64,000 nucleotides of DNA, from NCBI RefSeq assembly GCF_051106095.1, contig NC_135795.1:69501-133500 (forward strand), read 5' to 3'. A program made the position numbers and the translations under genes. Of the stretch, positions 20,940 to 31,400 are shown piece by piece. A model generated the notes under the pieces. That model was not told the origin of the DNA and made no database searches. It saw only the letters and a list, made by a program, of their open reading frames with translations. How positions within the stretch are numbered: the stretch's first letter is position 1; each line of letters starts with the position of its first letter. The DNA comes from Pogona vitticeps (lineage: Eukaryota; Chordata; Lepidosauria; Squamata; Agamidae).

Positions 20940-23622
20940 AAAAACAAAAAAACACTGCTGGGGCCAGCGACGAGGTGGGCACGGGGAGCCGCCTCTGCTT
21001 CCTCCAGGGCCTCCAGCGAACCTCTACCGCCCCCCCCCCCATCGTCCCAGCTGCCCCAGTTCCTGCCCTGGGAATCAGAGGCGGCAACCCACCCTCCTGC
21101 CCCACCTGCTGTCCCCACACAGGGGGCCCTTCTCCTCTGCTCCGAGTGCGGCGGGAGGCCCGGGCTAAGAGCGAGCCCCCTGCACCCCGCCTGGTCCGCA
21201 GCCAACCCCGGGGACTTGCGGCTCATCTCGGAAGGTACGCCCGGCAGGGGGTGCCCCGAGCAAACAAGGCCCGACCCGAGGGCGGCCAAGCGAAAACGGG
21301 GGGGGGGGGGCACGACTTACGCCTGGGCAGAGTCACCAGGGTGGCCCCGCGGCTCCAGTCACTCCAGGTGCCCCGGTAAGAAGACGCCTCCCCTGGCCTG
21401 GCGCGCACCCGGAGCTCGTACTCGGCGCCCGCCTCCAACTCGTGCGGCAGCAACTGCAAGGTCTGCGTGTCCCGCGACAGGCGCTTCTGGCCGGGCTCCT
21501 GCAGGAAGGCTCGGGTCACCCAAAGCCCGCGGGGCGCCGGGGGACGGGAAGGTTCCGGGGGGAGAGGCAGCCGGCCCTGGCCGGAGCCCCTCTCCGCCCA
21601 AGGGCCGCGGGGAGGCCGGCTCCGTCCTTCGAGGCTGCGGCTCTTCGGCGGAGAAGCCGGCAGGCGCGCCCGCAGCCCCCTTGGGAGAGCGAAGCCCGCC
21701 GGGGCCCTCCTTGGCCGGGCGAGCGGCGGCACCCCCGGGAGACCCCTCCCCACTTACCGGCCAGGGCTGGCTCCTCCGCCGGTAGCTCAGCTCGTACTGC
21801 AGCTCGCCCCGCAGGTAATCGCCGCGCCGGTAGCGGGTCCCCCAGGAGACGGTGTAGCCGGCGGGGGAGGCGACGGCCGTCAGGTTGAAAGGGGGGGAGG
21901 GCTGAACTGGGGAGGGAGAGAAGGAGGCACCGGTCAGGGCAAAGGAGGGCCCAAGCCCCGGACCGTCCTCCGCCCCCCCCGCCCGGCCCCGCCAGGAGGA
22001 CCCGAAGGCCGGCAGGGCCCGTCGAGCGAGCGAGCGAGCCAGGCCGGCCGCTGGCACCCCTGGGCGGCGGGGGGGGGGGAGAAGGTGGACCGCTCGCCCT
22101 GGGCGGCTTGCTAGCTTGCTTGTAAGCCGCCGCCGCGCTTCCCATCCGGGACCCCAGGCGGCTCCCCACGGATGCCTGCCCGCCCGCCCGTCCGCCCGCC
22201 GCCGGTTCGTTCTACTCACTGTGGTCCTGGAAGACGAAGGCCTTCCGGCAGCGGCGGAGGGGAGCCTCGCCCGGCCCGGGCCCGGGGACGGCGGCCTCGA
22301 CCTGGAAGCGCGCGTTGCCGAAGCAGGCCCTCTGGTCGGCGCGGCAGGTCCAGTGCGGGGCGGCGGTGGTGGTGTTCCCGTCCGCGGCGGCGGCGGCGGC
22401 GGCGGCGGCGGGGCCGAAGGGGCAGGTGCCGCCCTCCCCGCAGTCCCTGCGGCAGCCAAAGGCGACTCTCAGGACCGGACCGGACCTGCCGGCGGCGGCG
22501 AGAGCGGGGTGGGAGGAAGGATGACCCGGCCCCCCACCTCCCACCCCCGCCCGCCCGCCCGCCCGGAAAGCGGTGTCCTGGCCGCCCCCCACGTACCAGG
22601 AGCCGGTGAGGCTGGCAGGCTCCGGGCGGCTTCCCCACGTGCAGGTCAGCGTCTCGAGGTAGTCGGCGAAGCAGGCAAGGTCCTCGCAGGCCGAGGCTGC
22701 TAAAGGCCGTCCGGGGAGGAGAGAGCAAAGCCGCCCGGCCAGCGTCAGGCGCGGGGCTAGGGCGCCCGCACAGAGGAGCAGCGCGCCGCCGGGGCCCCCT
22801 CCTTCCCCTCCCGGAGAGGTCGGAGCAGGGGGTCCGAGGCGCCCCAAGCGCGGCTACGCCCCCCTCCCCCCCACCCGAGGGCAGGAGACGCGCGATGGGA
22901 AGGGCGGGTTCCAACCAGCTGCCGGGGCCGGACCCGAAGTGCAGGCCCGGGGGGGGGGCACTTCCAGCCCTGGGAGTGGATGGGGAAGGGGCTGCGCCAA
23001 GGGGGAGTGAGATCGCTAAGGGGGAGTCCACAATATCTAGGATTCGTAGTTGGGGGAAAAAACTGGGTGAGTGGTGGCGCCTTTTAGCTTTAAAAAGGCA
23101 ATCTTTGACCGGTGGGGGCAAAAGGCCCTTTTTCCTCCTGCGGCCCCGTTTTTTGTCTCAGCACCCCCTGGCTGGCTGCTGTTGCCAGCCGGGCTGATGG
23201 ACCCCAGGCGGCCCATCTCGGACATCGAGCCCAGCAGCGCCCCACCGCCCCACCGGCCAGGCCAGGCGCCTTCTCTCCTGCAGGTTTCTCCTTGGGCGCT
23301 GCGCGGGATTAAAGGAGAACCTGCCTGGCGGGCGGGCAGCCAGCGCAGCGTGAGAGCCCAAGGGCAGCGGGGGTGGTCGTGGGAGAAACCCTGGGGTGCC
23401 CGGAGGTGGGTGGGTGGCTCCCCCACGGAGGTCGCACTCCAGAGGCTGCTTTGATAGATGCTTGTGGTTAAAAAAGGAAAGAGATGGAAAAAGCAGCGGG
23501 AAAGCTGGGAAGGGTTCAAAACAGGAGGTGAGAACACACCCCTGGCAGAGAAATCCTGCCGGCTGGGACTTACCCTGATGAAGCAGGAGCAGCAGCAGCA
23601 AGAGAAGATCCGGGCAGGGCAT
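17411..23622 (-). CDS. IL21R: Interleukin-21 receptor
   Basis: Type I cytokine receptor for IL-21 that pairs with the common gamma chain and signals through JAK1/JAK3 and STAT3/STAT1. Coding exons (minus): 23574-23622, 22597-22696, 22220-22446, 21758-21906, 21321-21498, 20597-20687, 19479-19563, 17411-18304. They total 590 codons plus stop; human is 538. The signal peptide is [17 protein letters not shown]1 opens ACEDLACFADYLETLTCTW (human CPDLVCYTDYLQTVICILE). D2 opens IQPSPPFNLTAV and has LRGELQYELSYRRRSQPW (human LKGKLQYELQYRNRGDPW). WSDWS is at 220-224, the membrane span at about 242-261 and box 1 is LWKKLNPLVPSPAPFFQPLF. The tail has KWVGAYSARG, YGHLSIDTVTV (human YGLVSIDTVTV), LDLDTIDSGFADCECGSP and a terminal YVKQ (Y578), equivalent to the human YLRQ STAT site. 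Odd points are a nine-Ala run at 63-71 and very GC-rich ectodomain exons. An adjacent acceptor at 22699 would add one Ala. Confidence 0.96.
19354..19381 (+). repeat. (GGGGT)n pentamer run
   Basis: About five consecutive GGGGT units in the IL21R intron left of the box 1 exon. The plus strand has at least four G4 runs with single-base spacers, a strong G-quadruplex pattern. The transcript strand of IL21R is the C-rich one. Confidence 0.85.
20218..20400 (-). repeat. (ATTC)n run with probable LINE 3' tail
   Basis: Imperfect ATTC/ATCC tetramers (20218-20280) adjoin 'aatgcagcttacatatggtt', which on the minus strand resembles the 3' end of L2/CR1-like LINEs that end in short tandem units. It lies in an IL21R intron. 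The family call is tentative. Confidence 0.45.
20842..20940. repeat. Compound (AAT)n-(CAT)n microsatellite
   Basis: About 15 AAT units pass into AATCAT and then about 16 CAT units, in the IL21R intron between the second D2 exon and the membrane exon. Apparent Asn/His or Asp/Tyr reading frames here are only translations of the repeat. Confidence 0.95.
21150..22950. promoter_or_regulatory. IL21R: Intragenic CpG island over the IL21R ectodomain exons
   Basis: CpG-dense, strongly GC-rich sequence covers four IL21R exons and their introns, separate from the gene's inferred 5' CpG island. It could be an internal promoter or simply a region of GC-biased conversion. No motif decides between these. 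Confidence 0.5.
22384..22414 (-). repeat. IL21R: (GCC)n coding triplet repeat, poly-Ala in IL21R
   Basis: A run of nine Ala codons inside the D1 exon (residues about 63-71), between FGP and DGNTTT. The following NTT is a potential N-glycosylation site. The human protein has no such run at this point. Confidence 0.85.
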
Positions 23623-25987
23623 CCTCCTCCACGGGCAAGACCAAGAAAGGAGGGCTCCCAGCAGGGCGGGCGAGCCGAGCCCAGCCGAGTCGCTCGCCTG
23701 TGGTGTGGCACCGACTGGGGCTGTCCGGTCCTGTGGGAGGGTCCTGTGCCCGGAGGGGAAAAACACCGAGGGGCTTCCAGAGAGCTGCGAAGGGCCTCGG
23801 GCCACCCTCTCGACCTGTCCGGGGAGAAGAAACAGTTTTCCTGTCCTGCTCTTACTTTTTGTTTTCTGTGCTGAACTTTTGGCCATAAGTCTGGGAGTGC
23901 CAACATTTACTAGAGATGAACAAACGGGTAAAAAGTACATTGAGGCAGTTGGCTAGGTGATGAATTTGGCAGGATGGCCTAATGGGGAGAGGTCATGAAG
24001 ATCCTTTGCCCAGGAAGGCCAGACGGGTGGGTGGCAGAAATGAGCGGATGCACGGGGGGGGGGGCAGTTTGGGAACAGACAATGGAGAATGGAAGAAAAA
24101 TGGTTTTCAAAAAAGTAGCTGTGTTTGTCTCAGCCAAACTAAAGGGGTAGAAGAAGGGGAAACAGGATCCCACTTTGAAGACTTTCCCCCAGCATTTCCC
24201 CCTAGAATAAACAGGTGTGTTCCATGAAACACTGAAGTAAATAAATACGTTGGTCTTTAAAGGACCCTTTTCTTTCCCTTTCTTTCCCTCCCTGCCTTTC
24301 CCTTTTTAAATTTTCCAGCAAGAAAAATGAGGAGTGATGGATTAAATTTTTTTGTCAAAAGGGCTTATCTCAGTGATATGTCTCTAGCATCCAAGTAATG
24401 TGCAGATGAGAAAATGACAGAAGCTGGCGATGTAGTTGGCCGTCTGCTCTTGGCATTTCTTGAGGACCATGAGGGCGCCCCGGCACCCCACCTTGTTCTC
24501 CACAAATGCAACCCTTGTGAATACACTTTGCAGTAAAACTGTGAACTTTTTGGTTGAGTTGTTGAGAGGGAATCAAAGAAAGCAGCTGTTTTGAAAAGAC
24601 CAGTTAATAGACCAACAGCTGCAAAACATTTCTGGTGCATCTTACTGGGGGAGTGTCTCTCCCCCTTTGATGGTATCTTTAAGAAGGATGGGATTGCTGG
24701 ATCCTGTGTACCCCCCCACCAAAAAAAATCAGAGGTAAAAATAATTGTTTCTTTAGAAATGGAACTTCTACCTGTGCATGTTTTTTAAAATGATTCCCAT
24801 ATTCTTTAGTTAGTCTGTTTACATACATAAATTATTCCAAAGAGAGTTTCATATTTGCAGATGCTTGTTTTTCCATTTCTAGTACTGTTACAGTCTTAAG
24901 GAAGATTTCTCGTTGCCTCAGGTGCATGTAAATTTGCCATTATGGACTAGACAGTGTTATTGATGGCTATGATTATTCCTTTATGATGCTGATTCTTAGG
25001 GTCTCCTTTCTTATCAGTAGGTGAGTCGTTCTGGGTGGGGATGGGGGCGGCCAGGAGCAATTAAGAATAAGGCCAGAGCAACACAATAGAAGGCTCTTCC
25101 CAGCCGGAGGGCTGTACCACCCCAGCCTTTTAAGATGTAGAATAAAGTGGGGTTTGGATCACTCCCAGGTGAGTGTGCATGAAAGCAGCCTGATGGTTTC
25201 TATTTTGGGGGGATGAAGGGTGGGGAGGGGAATATTCAATATACTTCTTTCGTTTTGTAAAGTTGTGGCCTCTGCGCAGTAAAATTAGTTAGAGAAAAAC
25301 CCACATAAAATATTTTTCTTTCCTGGTTCTTAAAGTGTTCACTTCCATGAAGGATTTTGAGAACACGAGGACTGAATTTCAGCTCAAAAGCAGGGTGGCA
25401 AGGGAGTGGAGAGGACATGCAAGCCTGCACAGGTACTTTTTCTTCAAGAGAATCTCCCTGCAAAATTTCCTCCACGTCCTCATCAGAGTTGAGTCTTGTG
25501 TGTGTGCGCTACGTAACAGCGAAACAGTAACTTGCTTGTTGGAGTGGGTGGACGTAGTACAGCATTTTTACAATCTCTTCGGTTATCATCCCCAAGGAGA
25601 GGGGCTCTGGAGTGTGTTCAAATTTGGTCCTTAAAATCTGCCAATGTTTGCTTCAGAAGGCTACTCAGAACAAGATTTCTAAATGTACATACGTATATCT
25701 AAAGAGCAAACTATGATCGGAATTTGATGCCAGGAAATAACTTACAACCCCACAATACAAAAATATGTCCGAGGAAACTGAATTTCTCTAGCAGTACACA
25801 AGCAGGATTGAATTCTTTGAAGATTTAGATCAAAACCATGTGGATATTATGGATAAATACTGCATACATTTAAATACTTTGCTATTTAAAAATGAAGTGC
25901 TGCAGAAAAACATTAAACCTATGACTTTAAAACTGTGGTGCTCTGGAATCAGCTATAAAATCTTGTGAGTTGGGATTGTGATATTCA

Positions 25988-26015
25988 GAAATGACTCACA
26001 CAGAATTTCTGAGAA
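25988..26015 (+). promoter_or_regulatory. Candidate composite AP-1/IRF element with adjacent STAT site
   Basis: GAAATGACTCA (25988-25998) fits the AICE2 form GAAATGASTCA bound jointly by BATF/JUN and IRF4. Eight bases on, TTCTGAGAA (26007-26015) is a perfect TTCN3GAA STAT site. Both are seen directly. Their use as an IL21R enhancer is inference from position and from the known BATF/IRF4/STAT3 control of IL-21-pathway genes. Confidence 0.4.
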
Positions 26016-26404
26016 AAGCAGAATGGGTTCATGCTTCAGTAGCCGTGGCTAGGCTGAGTTATTTTAAAAGTGGGGAAATTTAAACACTTGCAAAGATCAA
26101 AAATGTGTCAGAAATTTAAAAAGGCAAAGAGAAGGAAAAAAACCATTTAAAAATTCGTGGCGTTGCCATCCTCGGCCTTCGAGAATACATTGCAGTCCTG
26201 GGGCTGTCAGGAAATCTGACTGAAGGTTTGATCCTGCTTCCTCAGTGCTGTGGTCCTCCTCTGAATCTCTGGCAGGGGCCTCTCCCTTCTTTAACATCGG
26301 GAGACCCTATTCATACAGCCTTGACCACCTGTCTTCGGCTGGTGCGCTCTGAGCAGAGCCTCCTAATTTTAACCATCTCCCTAGAAGTACCTCACCAGCA
26401 GGTA

Positions 26405-26520
26405 GACAACCAGCGGGGTCTAGAGGCACAGCGAGGCGGCTCCGAGACTGGGAGACCGGAGTTCAAATCCCGACTGAGCCGCGGGCACTCGTTGGGTACC
26501 TGGGTGACGGCAACGATGAA
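26405..26520 (+). repeat. tRNA-derived SINE fragment (head)
   Basis: A tRNA-like head with a pol III B-box match GTTCAAATCC (26461-26470) following 'gagactgggagaccgga', the pattern of Sauria-type SINE heads. No clear 3' tail is present. Confidence 0.5.
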
Positions 26521-27280
26521 ACCGCTCAAGGGCAGCCTGGGTGGTCTTCTCCCGGGGCCTGGCCGCGCGCCTGGCAGGGAGAGGGTTTCGGCTCCTGCAA
26601 CGGGGATCGGCAGCCCCGGCCAGGAAGGCTCCCGTTCTCCCGCGCGGTCCAACTCCGGGAGCGCTCCGCGCGCGCGCGCGGGGTGGGGGAAACGACATCC
26701 CGGTTTCCCGCCCGGCCGCCCTCGCCCTCCGGTCCTACCCTCTGCTTGGTCCTCCGGTCCGGCTGGACTTCGTCCCCGGCGGGTTCCCGCGCTGCTGCTG
26801 CCTGTGCTCTTGCCGGCCGCCCCTGCCGAAGGCACTGCGCCCCGGCCGGGTGACTCATAACCAAACCGGGCGGGGAGGCGGGCTGGGCTGACGTCACCCG
26901 GGCCCCGATTCCGGGACAGGCAGAAGGATGTGGGGAGGAGGAGGGGGGAAGGGCCCGGCCAACTGCCCGGCTCCGGGCGAGGCGGGAGGCAAGCAAGCTG
27001 GAGCAACGGCGGCAGAGGCCAGCGGGGACGCCGGTTGCGCCGAGGCAGCCAGCCAAACTTTCTGCGCCCCTTGCGAACTGGCTGCCGGTCCGGTTGGGAG
27101 CCGCCCGCCCTCCGGAGCCCCGCGCCGCCACGCCACCGCGACCTGGGCCGCTCCCCGCCGGAGTCAGCGCTCCGCTCGGAAGCCGCCGCCGGGGCTGCCC
27201 GCACCTCGCGGAGGGACTCTCCATCCTCTGGGCCCGGTCACATCCCCCGGTCCGGGAGCTTCCAGGCAGGAGACTTCAGG
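26520..27280 (-). promoter_or_regulatory. IL21R: CpG island, probable IL21R promoter
   Basis: GC-rich, CpG-rich block about 3 kb upstream of the IL21R signal-peptide exon and 1.2 kb downstream of the IL4R stop. Mammalian IL21R has a noncoding first exon, so this is the best position for its transcription start. Long frames here (for example minus 26392-27204) show no family resemblance. Confidence 0.55.
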
Positions 27281-27632
27281 CGGAGGGGGCAGGGGAAGGA
27301 AGCAGACTCTCTCTCCCCCCCCCCCCCACCGGCTCTCACTTGGGCTGAAGGGACACCTACCCGCTCACACTCGCCAACGTCTCCGCCTGACGCCCGGAGC
27401 TCTGGATGTTCCTTCTGCCCTTTCACACCCACAACCCTCCCACTATCCCCCCCCCCCAAGACAGAGAGACGTTACAGACCTGTGACTTTCCTGTCACAGG
27501 CTCCAATGAGTGTGTCTGTGTGTGTGGGGGGGGAAGGTTATGATCCCTTAAAACCGAGCCCTGACATCAGGGTGCCTCTTTCAGGGGACCGGGGGGGGGG
27601 GCTTTGAAGGAGGCACCTCACAGTACTCATAC

Positions 27633-27743
<111 letters not shown>

Positions 27744-28100
27744 ACATTTTTACCAGCTCCCCCCACTCCAAGATCCTCCACCCCAACGAATCTTGGGGGG
27801 AAAACCTCCAACTGGCTGTAGAGGTCCTTCCTCAGGTGAGCAGCTGCCATGGGATGGCGGTGGGCCATCATGGGGTGCAGCGCTCAGCTCTCCCCTCTCG
27901 AGGGCAGAACCCCCAAATTCACACTGAGGCTGCAGTGGGGAGGGAGAAACTGCCCCCCTCCCCACAGGCTGCACCTCTCCCAGCCTCTATCCCAGCATTG
28001 CTCTGCCACAGCATTGCATGCCCCCTTCTCCAGACCCCCCCCCGCTGGTTTGGTCTCCCAGGGAAGGCAACAAAGCTGGGTTGTTCTCTGTGTCAAAACT

Positions 28101-28106
28101 TTTAAT
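28101..28106 (-). promoter_or_regulatory. IL4R: Probable poly(A) signal of IL4R
   Basis: ATTAAA on the minus strand (tttaat on plus), about 385 bases past the IL4R stop. No AATAAA was noticed nearer. Confidence 0.45.
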
Positions 28107-28491
28107 GCTTTGAATCGGGAAACAGTCTCCAGCTTAGCAGAGGAAAGGTCACCCCTCGCAGCCGCCCACCACCATCTCCCCACAACGGACTGAGAGGATG
28201 CCCAAGGACACTTCTCCCCCCCACCCTGTCACAGGGGGGTCTCCAGTGGGGCCCCACAGGTGACCCATTTCCCCTCCCCTCTGTTCTTGCCCAGGAACTG
28301 AGGGGCTGCTGGATCCCCATGAGCTTCTGGTCCTGGCTGGTGGATGCAAAAGAGCAGCTGGTGTCACCACCTTGTCCAAACTCAGCAGCAGGGCTGTAAT
28401 AGTGCCCCCGAGGAGAGGAAGAGGGGGAGGGAGGCCTTCCTTGCCCCCACCTTGCTTACGCACCCCTTCCTTCTTCCCTCCCGGTGTTGTC

Positions 28492-31400
28492 TCAGATGCA
28501 CGGCAGTTCTCTGTCCCCGGGGAAGTCCTCCTCCTCCTCCTCCTCCTCCTCCACAGAATCTGACTGCTGGCGGAGGCCCAGGGTCGCATCCCAGAGCACA
28601 CCTGGCCAGGCGGCAATCCCAGAGGCTTTCTCGCTAAGGCCAGGGCCAAGGAGGAGGGGTGGCGGCGGTTCTGTGGGCCCGCTCCTTAGAACACTGTGGA
28701 GGGGCTTATAGGGGGACTCCGGGCCTAAGCTGCTGGGGTGCATGCCTCCCGCACCATTCTGAAGCAGTGAGGCCAAGGATCGGTACCCGGGCGGGGAAAG
28801 GGCTTCCGGGCAAGGCGTGGTGCCTCGTCCCACCGGAATGTGCTCGAATGAGTCTTCCTTCAGGGGTGTCAGAATCAGAGGAGTGGCTGCTGCCCCTTTG
28901 CCAGAGGAAAGCCACGGCAGTGCATCTCGGCATCCTGGGAAAAGTGAGTTCAGGCCACAGACTCTGGGGCTCAGCAGCAGACTCTGGTTGCCACCTCCAT
29001 CACTGCCCAGTAGCTGGATCTGGTCTCCTCTAGGAAGAGATGGCTGCCCCTCCAAAGCCTCACAGAAGTTGGCCATGTGCTGAGATAAGCTGCTGAAGGA
29101 CTTGTAGCCATGGGCAGGGGTGGGATGGAGGCCCCCGGCCTGCCCATTTGGGCAAGGGCTGGTGCTTTTCAGGTGGGCGGCTCCTCCTGGGGCGCTGGGT
29201 GACTCGGGAGGCAGGAGCAGGGACTGGAACCCCACCTCCGAAGCAGCAGGATCACAGCTCAGCCCCTGCTTAGGCGCTGGACCTGCCGCCGCCACGGCGG
29301 GCTCCTCCATGATGGTCTTGTGATAGCCTGGCTCAGAAGAGCCCTCCATGGTGGCCCTCCCTCCTCGGTCGCTGTGCACGTCCAGGGACCACTCTGGGAA
29401 GAGACGAGGGGCCTGGGGTACGTTTTCTGGAGGTGGCTGTCGGGGGCAACGCGGTCCCTCCTGGCCTTCTGGCCAGAGCTCAAGGCCTCTGGTGTCCGCT
29501 GGGCTGAGGTCGCCAGTCACGGCATCTCTGAAGAGGCTTGCCATGGCATTTGCATGAGGGACGTGTCTGTGTCCCTCCACCTTCTCTTGCTGGGTTTGAG
29601 GCTCAGTTCCTGTTTCAAAGCTGCACGTAACTGGCAAGCGCTCGATCAAAGGGATCTCAGGCCACAGGACCCGCTCTTGTTGGGCTGGGGGCTCATTCTC
29701 CTGCATCGTCGTCATCGTCGTCGTCGTCGTGTGGCCAGAGGCAGGCGCAGGAGGGCGTCTGCCTTGGAATTCTCTGCCATTTCTGTTTTAGAGAGGATAA
29801 CAAAGCTGATCAGTCCCTTGTGCATCACTGCAGAACAAACCCGAAAAAAGCTGCACTGTTTGCAACCCATAGTGATGCCTCCTTGCACTGTGCTCTCTCA
29901 CCTTGCTGTCCCTCCTGGCTGTTTAATTTGGGGAATGGCAGGGGAAGGGGGGGAGAGAAGGCTTTCTTTCCCAGCGTAGCCCCATGAGTGGCAGTGAGAA
30001 ATCTGCTCATCTCTCTACTTACTGGTTGCACAGGTCACAAAGCAGGGCCTTGATTCCATACGGGGATGGCTTCCTCTCCTTCTTTGGAAAGCTGGGACTG
30101 GGAACCTGGAAGAGGAACCAAGCCATTTTAGGATGGATGGAGAAACCAAAAGGGTCAAATGGAGCTCACCTAGGAAAACCATCCGTGAGGTGGCCTACCT
30201 GCTTTCCCATCAGGATGACCGGGTGTGGGATTGAGTCCTGCCATTTCTTCACCCTGTAAAGCCGAAAAAGGGTCGTATCCACTCTCGAGCGTGATGCACC
30301 ACCCTGACTCCCCCCAAACGGCCAGGAAGCAGCCCCTCCTGCCACAGCACAACCCGTTCATGAGTGGATTCACTGGGCCCAGTGGGAAGAGCCAAGCTCA
30401 CGGTGGCCTGGCTGAAGCACGGCACTGGGGCCGCTGCCCAAACGAGGACACAACCGCCTCCAGCCAGCTTGTTCTGAGAAGGTACATCCTGGGAGCCTCA
30501 CCACCACCTGTTCGTGGAGGGACATCATCCCAGGCTCCTTCCTGAAGCCTCCTCCAACCATCACTTTTCATTGAGTCCCTCCAACCCCACATTTCTGCCA
30601 TCCTCTATCCGGCCCCCATGATTAGCAGCCAAATATCAAAAGCTGCCCCCATCCTCAGTGAAGAAGGCCCAGCTTGGCAGCAAGGAACCACTTCGGTCAC
30701 TCAGGATCCAAGAATGGAGGCTGGCACCCTTCCAGGAACGTTGAGGCTTCTCATGGGTAAAACGACGCGGCAGGAGGCACTCACCTGCCAAGACAGATGT
30801 AGCAGGTAAGAATCACTGCGACCACCGGAACGCACACCCAGAGGAGGTCATTCCTATGTTCGTCGTCGCCAAGTTCAAGATCTAGAATGGAAGGAAGAAC
30901 CGGAGTGAGGAACAGGAGCCCGGCCGTTCACGCCACCTGTCACCCTGAGGATTGATAACCGCCGAGGGCAGGGGAGGCGGAGGAGCGGGAAGAGAAGAGA
31001 GTGCACAGGCAAAGGCATGCTTCCAAACTGGGGGAGAGGGGCGCTCCCCTCCCAACGTGTATTGCACCCAGTTACACCAATATCTGAGAGGCCCTTGACA
31101 CCCAGTGTGGTGCAGTGGATAGAGTGATGCCTGGGTGTGCATTTGCACTCAGCCGTGGAAGCTCGAGGGGGTGGTGGTGGTGGTGGTGGTGGATGGAACT
31201 GGTAAAGCCATTCCTTAAGTATCTCCCTTTCCTTGGTAACCCTATGGGGGTCACTTTAAGTCAGTTCTGACCCGACGGCATGGAACAGCGATAAAAGGCA
31301 CCTAACCAAGTTATTGCCTGACTTCTTCTCCTGCCTACGCCACGCTTGCTTCCTTTCCCCTTATCTTCTGTCCTTTGCAGCAAAGCTATATATATATAGC

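Larger units (their letters stand above)
23640..26520. other. Inferred IL21R intron 1 / upstream region
   Basis: No coding exon was recognised between the signal-peptide exon and the CpG island at 26.5 kb. The DNA is AT-balanced and mostly unique (24.3-26.1 kb), unlike its GC-rich neighbours, which makes it a candidate for regulatory DNA. A composite AP-1/IRF site and a STAT site lie at 25988-26015. Confidence 0.5.

Noticed and set aside
20817-21785. 322-codon plus-strand frame with Asn and His runs
   Set aside because: The runs are translations of the AAT/CAT microsatellite, and the rest is antisense to IL21R exons.
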